64,000 nt of DNA from Crambe crambe. Lineage: Eukaryota > Porifera > Demospongiae > Poecilosclerida > Crambeidae. Below, piece by piece: positions 10,779-23,600 of this stretch. The position numbers and the translations under genes were made by a program. The notes under the pieces are model-generated. The model was not told the origin of the DNA. It was given only the letters and a program-made list of their open reading frames with translations, and searched no databases. How positions within the stretch are numbered: the first letter of the stretch is position 1; every line of letters begins with the position of its first letter. The DNA lies in the NCBI GenBank assembly GCA_963924555.1, contig OZ004583.1, forward strand, positions 7,578,582-7,642,581, given 5' to 3'.

Positions 10779-13761
10779 TTATGTCCTCCATACACTATGT
10801 TCTATGTTCTTCTCCATCACTATCTCTCCATGTCCATGGAGGGCATCACTCACACGATACACCTGGTTTGCCTTCATCTCTATGACATCGTTAAGAGTCT
10901 TGGAGGTGTTGATGCCATAAACCTGATTCTCATTCATCTCCATCTTCTGATCTTTACCTGCATGTTTCATAACCACTATGAAAAGGAAGGAAGTATCCCT
11001 GTAGGAACCTGATAAAGAAATTCACACAAGGGCACAGCAAATTTCCTTGTTTCCTATTATGAAATATGCCGTGCCCTTGTGTATCCTGCACTGCTTCCCA
11101 CCATAATTATTATTTCCTTCAGAAAACACTTTCATTTCTGGCCATGGAGGCCTTCCTCCCTCCAGTCTCTCATTGAAGGAAGGCCTAGGAGGCTATGTGT
11201 CTATCTATTAATAAGCATGCATGAATATTTTGAATGTGTTCGAAGCTAATAGAACCATGCAACTAACAGATCACCTTTAAACTTGTAAGCAACAGCAAAT
11301 AGTCCACTAATAATTGTGATCAGGAAACTGATGTCTGGGAGAACATGGGCTGAGATGATGAGACCATCTCTAGTAGACTGCCAAGTAGGATCACATGTAT
11401 CTGCATGCACACAAAGGAATTAATACTAACCTGAGAAAAAGAGTAATGCTTACTTGTTTGCAGTCCAACATGAAATCCCACTGCCACCCACAACAAAAGA
11501 GATACAAATGGAGAGACCCAGAGATAGCCATGGTCCTAAAGGAGAAAACAAAACTGATCATTGAGTCAGTGATGACTCAAATTGTGCCATAATTATAGCT
11601 ATACCTTTTGTAAATATCATTGAAGTAATGATCACTCCAAGTACAATGGCCACACTTAATAGTATCACACCCACAACCAGCAGACCTTGATTTTCAGATG
11701 TCAACCGTGCACCTACACAATTTTTTATTACCATAGCAATGAACTTCAAAAAATAAACTCACCTTCACTTGAAGTGAAGTTTCCTCTGACCTGAGAAGAG
11801 GTATTGATGGTCACCTGATAATAATGAATTGTAGCAGTATCTGAGACAGTTATTTGGAGAGGGGAATTAAGGGAAATAGAAAATGGAGGGCTCAGGTCCT
11901 GGTAAGAGGAGTCACGGCCATATTGGAAGAAACAGTATCCTCCTATCATAGGGTAGGAACAGAGGACAAAGGTCACACAGCCCTCAGAGGAGGCAGTAAC
12001 ATTAATGGAAGATGGGATGGTAGCGTCTAAATAAAAAGTCGATATACATAATAAAGGAATGTTATCATGCAAGCAATCAACTCACTTAGAGAGGTACTAG
12101 TTGACCCAAAGGCTCCTGTAACATTAATACCAATAAAATAGTTTGGGTCTGGTGAGGAGAGGGGTGCAATGATTATCACTGCAGTAGTCAGAGTTGATCA
12201 TCCTCTGATCCACCCTCTCCCTTGTACTGTCCTCCAGGACCACTGTGTAGCTTAGGAGGTGATTAAAGGAACATCTCTCTGATGGAGATTGAATCTGAAA
12301 GATAAGAAAAACTACTGTAGATAGCTAAAATCTTCATAGTAGTTAGCTAGCTAACTTGTTGCATCCATTTCACTGTCAGAGTTAGTCGTCCATGGACATT
12401 CTGATCATACAGTGATGAAACTCTAACCTCAGGAGTTTGAGGAGCTGGATAAACGTAACTCACTTTACATAGTGCATAATGTATGGGTGCTGCAAATACA
12501 ATTGAGTCTGCCACTCTTTCCTTGAAAGATATATAATGGAGCCCTATAGCTAGCTATAGCTAATAACATTCCCTAGCTAATTTCTAGTTCCTTCCTGGAC
12601 TGCTCATAAGAATGATATGCTATAGCTAACTACCCATGCTAAATCTGGGTCTTGGTAGGAAGTATATTTCTGACATAGCTACGTATATAAGTCCAATCCA
12701 TCATGCACTATGCATCAAAGTTATGTTATATACATTGTGGATGGACTATGATAATACTCTCAGCCCACTTCTTGGTTCCCACAGTTGATGGCACTGACAT
12801 TGAAGGAGTAGTGTATCCCCAGGACCAGTCCAGAGCAGCTGTAATCCTTGCTGGGTCTCTATGATGATCATACAAAAGATTGTAGGGAGTATAGTTAATG
12901 GGATGGAAAATCGTGGTTTTCCCAGTTGTGCATTAATTAAAGTGCACCATATCAAATTTTTTACTCCTATCATATTTTTCATGAAAATAGCAACATGTAT
13001 AATGTTCAACACACAAAGTTGTAGTGCATAAGAGACTCACTATCATCTGATTACTGGGACAGGAGGGGGTGGCAGGGTTCACTACTACATGATACATCTC
13101 CACATTATACTGAGAGGTGAAGGAGGGGGACCATTGGATGGAGACCACTGTGACAACATTGGTTTTGAGGAAAGAGCAGTTAGCGAAGGAAGGCTGAGGA
13201 GGGACTAATATCAAAGGAAAGACATAATTCAAGTTCTATAGCTATGGTATAACATATAGCTACATTTTCATGGTTAGCTACCTGTGATATTAAGCATTTC
13301 ACTGGAAATGAAGCCACTAAGACACTGAATCATTGATCCTCTCAGAATAGAAACATTACTACTCAATGTAGATAATATGTCAATAGCCAGTGGACTATTT
13401 TGGCTTTGAGAAGCACTGATTATCCTTACTTCCGCACCCAATAAGGGAGGATTGAGGTTAACAGTTCGTGGGAAGGTATGATCTACTTGTAATATAATAA
13501 GCTGCACGGTCAGTATCGTTCACTCTCCATATCAACCCACTGCCCACTTCAGTGCCTGTACAAGTGAACTGAATGGGTCCAGGGCAGATAGGTCCATTAG
13601 AGGGAGGGGAAGAAGTTAACAAGAGTTGTGGAGTTGGTGCAAACTACTGTATTCAGTGAGAAAAAATAATTATTATCGGTGATTAATGGTTCAGCTAGCT
13701 ACTTACAGTTCACACTATACATCAATAAGATACCTGATAAGTACAGCACAGTATGTGACAG
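10779..13761 (-). pseudogene. Receptor copy C: type II tail family member, heavily decayed
   Basis: Minus-strand exons: signal-peptide relic 13761-13707 (start codon reads CTG); Ig-like from about 13610 to 13282 (diverged, frameshifted); FN3 first half 13204-13041; second half 12858 to about 12750 (reads into TGA after GNQEVG); second FN3 12444-12356 and 12294-12086 (internal deletion, out of frame); Cys-rich exon 12026-11763; membrane segment 1 11712-11605; segment 2 11535-11454 (about 20 bases shorter than in other copies); segment 3 11400-11275; tail 10957-10779. The tail keeps ENQVYGI and a second motif changed to NQVYRV. A 7-base gain shifts the frame before the third. With at least five lesions this copy is dead. 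It is head-to-head with the D/E gene. Confidence 0.72.
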
Positions 13762-14052
13762 CAACTACAATGTGATGATAATTAGTAGTTTTCAGCTAAC
13801 TATAAGTATATCCTCACCATGATTGAATGAAGTTAGCTAGCTCAGGAAGCTAATAAGGAACTGGGTTGTTTTATAATGATATTTTGGGACTTATGCCGTA
13901 GCTAATCTACAAACCACTCTGAAAATAATTGGTCTGATTCACGAGAAGCTACACTTATATAGAATTTGGCGAAAGTCTACAATAGACTAGCTGGGCATGC
14001 GCAAATGCGCGCTTGGACCATGCCCCCGCGTGCGCACATGATCAGGCCCTAG

Positions 14053-14381
14053 GGCCACACCAAGTCAATTATTAGTTTCTGGTCCCCCGCCCGCCTGCTA
14101 ATCGCGCTGCGGGAATTTGAGGACTATAATTGATATGTAGCAAAAGAAGTAGAAGAACAGAGGACCTCGTGCGTGTTGTGTGAAATAATTATTGTGAAAT
14201 GTTGTATTAGCTCCACCAGCCAAGCCTTTGATCAACGTAACTGTTATATCTGAACATTCTACCCTTCTACCGTGGAAGATTGCAAACGTTGCAGCAGCCA
14301 TAAATAGTCACAATTACCACCCGCCCGCATGTTAATTTAAAAGGGGAAAGATCAGAAACTAATAATTGACTTGGTGTGGCC
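14053..14381. mobile_element. MITE-like element with about 29-bp terminal inverted repeats
   Basis: The ends read GGCCACACCAAGTCAATTAT at 14053 and the reverse complement ending at 14381, matching over about 29 bp. The interior has a 67-codon minus-strand open frame (14098-14301) of no recognised kind. It sits in the 870-bp gap between the divergent receptors C and D/E, just beside a CpG-rich stretch (13990-14040) that could be promoter sequence. Confidence 0.65.
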
Positions 14382-14634
14382 TTATAATTATTTTGGCTAT
14401 AACGGATGCTTCAGTAAGTGAGTTAACTACTTTGGCAGTTGGGTTAGGTTTACAGTAGCTACTAGTACTACATACTGTAGCTAGCTTTATCTATTGCTAG
14501 CTATATTAAGGAGTCATGCTAAGTAAGCATTATGATAGCCAGGAGCACATAAAATGCCTCTATCTAGCTATTTGTGTAATATCATTCAGCTAGCATGTTC
14601 TAAACAAATGACTTCATGATTACAGTTAACCAAA

Positions 14635-17600
14635 ATGAGTCATACAGTACTCTCTACTATATGTACCATCATCATCGTCTTTACATGGACTAAGACTGTG
14701 AACTGTGAGTTTGTTTATGTTAAGGTCTACGAAACTGCCTTGATGAGCTACACTTAAGTGTGTAGACAGTACATAATTGAAATGCTGAAAAGGAACTGAC
14801 TTATGTATGTACCATCATATGCTCTATAACTACATATATTAATCATGTACTGCTTTGAGCTCATTAAATTAACAACTCTCTTGAGAGTTGTACATAGAGT
14901 TGTAGTGTACATAGCTAACGATGAATGGCTTGGAAGGAGCTGCCTTCAGGACTCTTTGGTCAGAATCATGATTATAACTGGTGGCACCTTCATTAATTTT
15001 GTCCACTAAAATAATCATTTGACTAGCTCCTGGTATGCAGCTCTCTTCCAACTTGTTCCTTCCCTCTCTCCCTCCCTCTCTATACCCCCTCCCTCTAGCT
15101 GTTCCAATGTTTTCCTTATCTGCTCCTTCTAATGGAACTTTCTGTCCTGGAAGAGTCACACTCACTTGTCGTGGTATTGAAGTACCTAGTCTGACATGGA
15201 CAATTAATGGCAGTGATCTTGCACAATTCCCAGAGTATGACTCTATGCAATCTTTACCACTGAATCTGATCCTTATTAATCCAAGCAATCTTACATCTGG
15301 TGTGCAAGTGCAGATTGACAGTGTTAATCCATATGAGAACAATATCTCTTACAATATAACTTCCACATTGAGTGGTGATGCATCTCTTCTAAGAGGGTCA
15401 ATCATAGACTGTAGACGTCTTCCATTTAATAGCAGTGATGTATATATTACAGATATCAGAGGTAGGTATACATTATGTGTAGCTACGTATGTATGTCAAA
15501 CAAGTATCAATATAGACCCTCCTCCTTCCCCTTCTTCTGCTACCTGTTCTTTTGTCCACACTACTGAAGTTCCAGAGGTCTCCATCCAGTGGTCCCCCTC
15601 CTTCACCTCTCTGTATAATGTAGAGATGTATCATGTAGTAGTGAACCCTGCCACACCCTCCTGTTCCAGTGATCAAATGATAGTGAGTTGTTTTTGTTTT
15701 TTTCACTTGTGCATGTGAGACAATGGTAGCTAACCCTTAAACTTTTCTTTCCTGTGGATGAAAGAAAGGATGGCTATATTGATTACTATGACAGAGTGAA
15801 CACAGACATAATAATGAAAACTGCCTATATTATGTACGTAGCTTCCTTGTGGGGCCCCTATAAAGTCGTATTGTATAATACAGGGCTGTAGCCAGGATTT
15901 CAGAAAAGGGGTGGCTAGCCAGCCGCACTTTTTTTTGTGAGGGAGGGGGGAAAAAAGTAAATACATCTGGCGTGCGAGACTAGCTGAAGATTATCCATGC
16001 ACTTGTGTGGGGGGAAAATTTTCCATGCCCACTTTTGCTTAACCACACCCACTTTTGCTTAATCACACCCTAAAGCACACCTACTGATATTTTGCAAACA
16101 GCTGCATTTCTTGATATGAGGCAGTCCCCAAATCACCCCTGGCCTGAGGAGGATCACAGGCCAGAATAAATTTCTATAGCTAAAATGTTACACATTTTCA
16201 TTCTCCGAGGGTGGTGTTGAGGGTCTTGCAATTAATGATCAACCTCTCGGTTTTTTATGCATCATATCACTGTAGCTATGGTATCATGTAGTCTCGTGAG
16301 CCAGACATATTGCAGAAGAAGACCAATGCATTAGAAATTGATATAATAAGGCAGGTGGCCTGCAGGGGTCTTATAACCCAGGGATCACTGTACTGTTTGT
16401 CATGTGCATACAGACTATTTCATGCCTTCAACCAGACCATATGTAGCTAGGGATGGAGCCTTCGAAATTGAAGTGTATGGTCGCTGTTTATATTGCATTT
16501 CCATTGTATTTCCATCTCAGTTCCATCCCAGTTCCATCCTAGCTACTTCCATTCATACGAGCATGCACAAATAATGGCATTCAAATTAATGCACACCAAC
16601 ATGTGTGTGCACACACATGTGCATTCTGCTGTAGCTTAGCTTACTGTATAATTGTTAGACACAATCTGATACACACGTACTTCGTTCCACGAGGAGAGAG
16701 GAAGGTCAAGGACTATGCTTGCTCCTTCACGCTGCCATTGTGGAGGTGAAAAATGGAATCTGAGATGTGTCGCACTACCATGCAGGCTGGCACTCCTGCT
16801 TTTCAATCACCGGAGCAGCTGAAGGGAAAGGCAATAGGGGTCAGCACTGATGTATATGCACTTGCATGCATCATAGTGGAGAAAGGCCAATGTGGGAGGG
16901 TCTGTCAACCCATACCACCCTCAGCCACCTCCTAACATCACCATTGTCAGCAAATGTTTTGTTCCTGTCGACTATCCGACTATCTACATCCTCCATATTA
17001 AAGTATATTTGTGAACTTGCTTAAATTATATGGAGAAACAAACTCATACAATCATCACTGAACCATTAATCATTATTTTCCTGGCACCTTGCTGCATCAT
17101 TTTTCACGCATTTCAACCAAAGACTAAATATTTTTTATGTGGTAATCAAATCAAAATGGTTTCTGACATGCATACTGCCAACAAAGCTGAATATCAATGT
17201 CATCACACTCGTGGGAATAATCTTCAAGTCCTGAACAAAGATGACAGGGTATGTGTACACCTGGTTTGTGGCACACGTACCTCTTCAAGGCCAGAGGAAG
17301 CAGTCAGGCAGGTCAGGCATTGGCTGGACCAATAATTATGGCATGTGTGGGTGTATTACACTATAATAATATTGGGATTCCCATGTTAGTTGGAAGTGCA
17401 ATTAGGCCAGTGTTAATGACATTCATGTTTCTGGACAGGATTTTTCCTCACTAGTCTTGTGTGGGGCAAACTATTTCCTCACAGCCATGCGAGAGTGGCG
17501 GTAGTTATTATCCATTATACCATTATTATCAATGTCAAAGAGTCAATTTTCTAGCCACAAAATCATCACAAGTAAGTACAAGCACTTTAAGTCTGCATGC

Positions 17601-20600
17601 AGCTGCTCAGCTAAATATTAATACAAAAATGGCTTCTGGAGCTCATGAGCGAGTGGTGCCAATTCGGGTGGTTGACCAGAAACATGAATATCATTAACAT
17701 TGGCCTTATGATGTGAAAAATGTATCACATAACTCACAAATATGCATCCATGGATGTGCATATGATTTCTCCTGATCATAGCAGCTGTATTTCTAGCAAC
17801 CTACGTAATGGTTCTTGTACTCTACCAGACATTCCTGATTCTCCACATAAAGTTTTACTTTTCCAAAGCATTCTTTTGGATTACTTTCATCAATCATCCT
17901 GGTTCCAACAGTGGCCTTTTCTACATTATGATGTAGCTAGCAAATTTGTGTGAAGAGCAAAAGAAGATGAGGACTTCTCAGAGAGATCGTTTAGTGCCTT
18001 CGTAGGGTGAAGAATTATTTGAGAAGCACTGTGAGCCAGACTAAATAACCTTATGGTATTGCATGTCCATAAGGAATATACAGATAAACTCAAGCTAAAG
18101 GATGTAGCTGATGAATTTATACAAACAGGCAAAACATTTTTAATGTTTTGATTTTAGTTGTGTACTGATTAATATCCCTTTCAGGATACAATCTGCCGGA
18201 ACATTTCCGGGGGGGGGGGGGGGGGGGGGGGGGCATGCCCCCAGACCCCCTAGATGGCGCACTTTGCACACAATATATTGTCACAAATGGCCGGCCTGAC
18301 CAATCAAAAATTGCTTCCTCCAGGCCTGCTCTTTCTGCAGATACATAACATTGGGTATTCCATTTGCATACTGTCTATTGGCTCTGATATAATGTCCCAA
18401 ATCGTTTTCATTTTGTCGAAATCAGCTTGTAGCTATGACGTTCATAAAGGAGGATTTTAAGCAATCCCTATTATGTATATTAAGTTTCATAGCTAATGCA
18501 GTTAGCTACTACATACGTATGTACGTACCATCATATGCTCAATAACTACATATATTAGTTATGTACTGCTTTGAGATCATTAACAACTCTCTTGATAGTT
18601 GTAGTGAGAGTTGTAGTGTAACAATAAATGAGGCAGGCATGCTTGGAATCAGCTGCTTTCATGACTCTTTAGTCAGAATCATGATTATAACTGGTGGCAC
18701 CTTCATTAATTTTGTCCACTAAAACAAAATTACTTTTTTATAACATCATTTGACTAGCTCCTGGGTATGTAGTCTCTTCCAACTTACACAATGTTCCTTC
18801 CCTCTCTCTTCACTCTACGTACCCCTCCCTCTCCAGCTGTTCCAATGTATTTCTTATCTGCTCCTTCTAATGGAATTTTCTGTCCTGGAAGAGTCACACT
18901 CACTTGTCGTGGTATTGAAGTACCTAGTCTGACATGGACAATTAATGGCAGTGATCTTGCACAATTCTCAGAGTATGACCCTATGCAACGTTTGCCACTG
19001 AATCTGCCTCTTATGAATCCGAGCCATCTTACATCTGGTGTGCAAGTACAGGTTAACAGTGTTACTCCTGATGAAAACAATCATAATTATGATATAACTT
19101 CCACATTGAGTGGTGCTGCATCTCTTCTAAGAGGGTCAATCATAGATTGTAGACGTCTTCCATTTAGTAGCAGTGATGTATATTTTACAGATATCAGAGG
19201 TAGGCATACATTAATTAGTATAGTGTGTATGTGTGTGTCAAACAAGTAAATATTCTATTGATAGACCCTCCTCCTTCCCCTTCTTCTGCTAACTGTTCTC
19301 TTGTCCGCACCACTGGAGGTCCAGAGGTCTCCATTCAGTGGTCCCCCTCCTTCACCTCTCAGTATAATGTGGAGATGTATCATGTGGTAGTAAACCCTGC
19401 CACCCCCTCCTGTCCCAGTGATCAGATAATAGCGAGTCTGTGCATGTGTCAAGAGCCCCTTTTTGATTAGGGAAAGGATCACTTTATTAGCTACCTTTGT
19501 ACTACTGTATAGCTAGCTTGGGGAATTCATAATGGGGTGAACTCAGACACAATAATGAGGACTGTCTAGTTTCCCTCCTATTAAGTCAGCTCATCATTAT
19601 TGTACGATCATAATAACTATATCCAAGGTGGAATTGCCCTAATACATTTCTTTGTAATTAGCTATGCATGATTGGATAAATTTCAGCCCCAAAGTCTAGT
19701 ATAAAGAGCTAAACTGTGAAGAAGAATTAAGCCAAAAATGCATAGACTGAGCAAGCTACTTTAGGGAACTGAAGGTGATGGCTATTGATTGTAGGATGTG
19801 CCCCCTCTTACAAAGAATGTATGGCTAGAGAATCTTTTATCCACTGTTAGAAACAACTCAAAACTGTACACTGCTTACCAATCACATCTGTTCATAGACA
19901 TGATATAGAGCATACATACATAATATTATTGTGTGTACTACATAATTATGTAGCTATACATAATATGTATAGCTACAAGTACTTGGCAGAATGCTGTCCT
20001 ACTGCAATCACTTCCAGATAGCTAGTAAATCTACTGTGAGTACTTTGCTGTCTGTGATATAATGAATGGCTTCTGCATGGCTCTTGACTCAGGATTGGAG
20101 GTCTGGTCTATTTTCTTTGATCTGTTGATAGTATTTCTCATAGGCTGCTTCTTGATAAGTTGAGCATTCGTGGCTTTCACCCTATAATAATTATTGCCTG
20201 GATACACAGCTATCTTGTATGTTGTAGTGAATGGTGTGACATCACAGTCCATCCAGGTTCATTCTGGAGTTCCCCAGGGATCTGTGCTGGGCCCTCTACT
20301 ATTCTTGATTTTCATTGATGATATTTCTCAACTTGCATGCACTGTCTGATATAGCTAGAAGCCTGCTAAACTTGTTTGGATGTTGCTTCATACAAGGGTG
20401 GGGGCTTTATTAGAATGAAACTATGCTATTGTCAAATATTTAGTATGAACTCATTTTGCAATTATAAGTAAAGGAATGGTCAGTTTTGTTCTTGTGTACA
20501 TGTAGTGTTTAATGGCCACTAATTTGAGCTTGTGTAGTACATATTTTAGTGGGTGTCTTGATTCGGTGGAATGGACTAGTGGAATGGAATAGTGGAATGG

Positions 20601-23600
20601 AATACTGGAATGGTGGAATGCTCTAAAACTTAAAGGCTTATTTCATCATGATCGTCCAGCGCGTTCAACTTTGGAGACTTCAGTGGCTTGCTCGATTTGC
20701 ATGCTAGCCCCGTTCCCTGGCACGTACATGCATGCACTTTGCAGGCGGATCGAAAAAGGTACGCGTGGGAGGAAGAGAAGAAGAAGAAGAAGAAGAAGAA
20801 AATTTAAGCACGTGGCATTTGGTTGTTGTGTGAAGTTTGGTAACAGTTAGGCTAATCATGGTGTATCTATGGGCTGATCATAGCTTGACTCTTAAATCTG
20901 TTGACTCTTAAATCTGTGATTGCTAGCAACAATTGTACCAATTCAGATGCATCAGTGTGATGCAGTTAAAGGTGGATATAGCAGCTTTGTGTTAAATATA
21001 ACCATGAAAAAATTGCTTTTGCAGAGGGTTGGAGTGCACAACACAAGAGATGTGATTATGTTGATCACCTATAGTTCCCTGAGGATGTTTGCTGAGTAAT
21101 GAAAATACATATCTACATATCACTTGAAGGTAGCTAATAGGCATGCAGCTCTTGAGTATTGTATCTGTCATATGCTGAATCCCACATCCACATTCCATAT
21201 TACCATCTGGTCAGACTGATACTGTAGCTATAAACTAATATTACTCAACATTTCTAGATATATAGCTACTCAAAAAAATGATGCCAGCATTATTTATCTG
21301 GGATCTTACAAGTTCTATATTAGGTTTCAGTAATAACAATCACTTAATTAGCTATCATACATGCAATTGTTGGTACGGGCATGTTTGTTAGCATTGAAGA
21401 AATGAATTATAGGTTAACTGGGCCTAATAGCTAGCTAGCTACTAGCTAGATCAATAGTATTGGTAGTATTCTAGTCCAGTATTCCATTCCACTGTTCCCA
21501 ATCCATGGCCCTACTAGTAGATATGTTACTCAGCAAACATCCATAGTAGTAGTCAACATTATCAACATGATCACGTCTCCTCTTGTGCACTGTATTCCAT
21601 TCCACTGTTCCCAATCCACGGGCCTATAGCTACTAGCTACCTTCAAGTGATATGTAGATATATTACTCAGCAAACATCCATAGTAGTAACAGGTGATCAA
21701 CATGAACATGTCTCCTCTTGTGCACTCCAACCCTCTGCAAAAGCAATTTTTTTCATGGTTATGTTTAACACAAAGCTGCTACATCCACTTTTAACTGCTG
21801 ATATATGCTATAGATTCCTGCATCTGAATTGGTACAATTGTTGCACAGATTTAATACCCATGCAATAATAGAACATGGAAGCCAAAGTCGGAACATGTGT
21901 TAATAATCTAAATCTTAGATTCCAGTATATTCCCATTCCACCAATCTAGACAATAATGTGCTGGATGATCTTGATAAGGTATGCCCTCTGAAGCATTCCA
22001 CCATTCCAGTATTCCATTCCACTATTCCATTCCACTAGTCCATTCCACCGAATCAAGACACCCTATTTTAATAGTGCATCATTGACTAATTAATTGATTG
22101 TGCATGTAAATGAATAGTGATATAATCACCTCATATCACACCAGAAGCAATCTCAGAGCACCTGAGATTCAAAAATTTCCCGGGGGAGCATGTCCCCAGA
22201 CCCCCTAGATAATGCAGTGCTGCATTTCACACATAATATACATTCATGCATGCATATTTAGCCCCCCCCCCCCCCCCCCCCCCCCCCCCAGTTGAAAAAA
22301 CTTATCTACACCCTTGTCATAAGGTCATGAGGGACCAGCTTGAAGTTCAACTGCTACAAAGAGATATAGACCTCATTTTGGAGTGGGCTAATACTAACTG
22401 TCTCACTTTCAATCTCAGCAAGTGCAAGGCCATGCACATCACAAGAAAAAGAAAATCTCCCATACTCTCTTACTTTGTAATTAACAGTACGTCCCTGGAC
22501 TTAGTCCCACACTTCAAATATTTGGGTGTTATAATTTCATCCAACCTGTCATGGTCTCCTCATGTAGATTTCATCAGTGCTAAAGTTAGGAAGCTGTTAG
22601 GAGTACTGTATAGAAGATTCTATGCTGTGTCAGAACCAGACTCTCTGCTTAAAATTTACAAAACCCAAATCTGTCCACATCTTGAATATGCTGACTTTCC
22701 TCCCAATGTATTTACTCCAAAACCACATCGTGGAGAACCCGTGCATCATCCTTTTTTACGTGAGCCACTAGCAAAGTCTGTTGCATTCCAGTCATCTTTT
22801 GTGCCATGCTCAATCCATTTGTGGAACAATCTGCCACTCCAGGCACTAAACTCAAACTCTGTCATTGCCTTCAAATGCTACGTCTCTCCTCTGTTTCAAT
22901 AGGTACACATTAATATTATGTATTTTGTGTATCTCTTCATAAAAAAAATTACATAGCTAGCTAGAAAAAAAAGTAATGTAACCAATGTAAATTAATAAAT
23001 CAAAGTGCGAAAGCAATTTCGTCCTTCTAACTAAGAGTGCCTAGCTAATTCTACTTCGTTTTGGACTGCAGAAATTGTACTGCCGGTCTCCATGTTGACG
23101 ATCTTTACCATATAATCTAAGACAGAGTTCTTTACTTTTGGCTTTCTTCTGAAGCGGTGTTACTGTTTCCCCGGGGAGGCAAGCCTTGATTGCAGCGACT
23201 CTGCTAAGCAGCATTATGTGGCTCAAGTGATCTAGTCAGCTTCATACCGTCTCATGTTGACGATCTTTACCATACAATATAAGGTTGTTACTAAAATCCG
23301 GGATAAGCGCGGGATGTCCCGCCTACTAAAATCCGGGATCTGCATCAAGGTATAATAATAATGTGATCTGGTCACCCAACAACTAGCTATAGAGCAAGGA
23401 TCATTAAAATTTAGACCAGACGTTCAAAAGACATGATAGCTAGCTAGCTGCTATAGCCAGCTAGTTCATTGATGTGGGTGATAATAATGAAAAAGTGATC
23501 ATGAAAAATTGATATCTCTCAATTTCTTGGAGTTGTTAGCAGTTTCCAATGTTGTACCTATTTGTTCGCTCTCGTATCAAGAGAATCATAGCCTGCAAAA

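Larger units (their letters stand above)
20150..22902 (+). pseudogene. Non-LTR retrotransposon (LINE) reverse transcriptase relic split by a foldback element
   Basis: The piece at about 20150-20345 reads WIHSYL in one frame and [26 protein letters not shown] and FIDDIS in another. The central motif is the diagnostic RT sequence of LINE elements. After the insert at 20551-22063, the frame 22318-22902 gives [44 protein letters not shown] and WNNLPLQ, the typical RT thumb and C-terminal region ending before a stop. The catalytic YADD box is missing, lost at the interruption or by deletion, and frameshifts are present. It lies in the large intron of D/E in the same orientation. Clade is uncertain (Jockey/CR1-like by these motifs). 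Confidence 0.75.

Noticed and set aside
17030..18132. Frames of 65-100 codons in the intron between cassettes D and E
   Set aside because: No motif, no conserved composition and no splice pattern; left as unassigned intron sequence.
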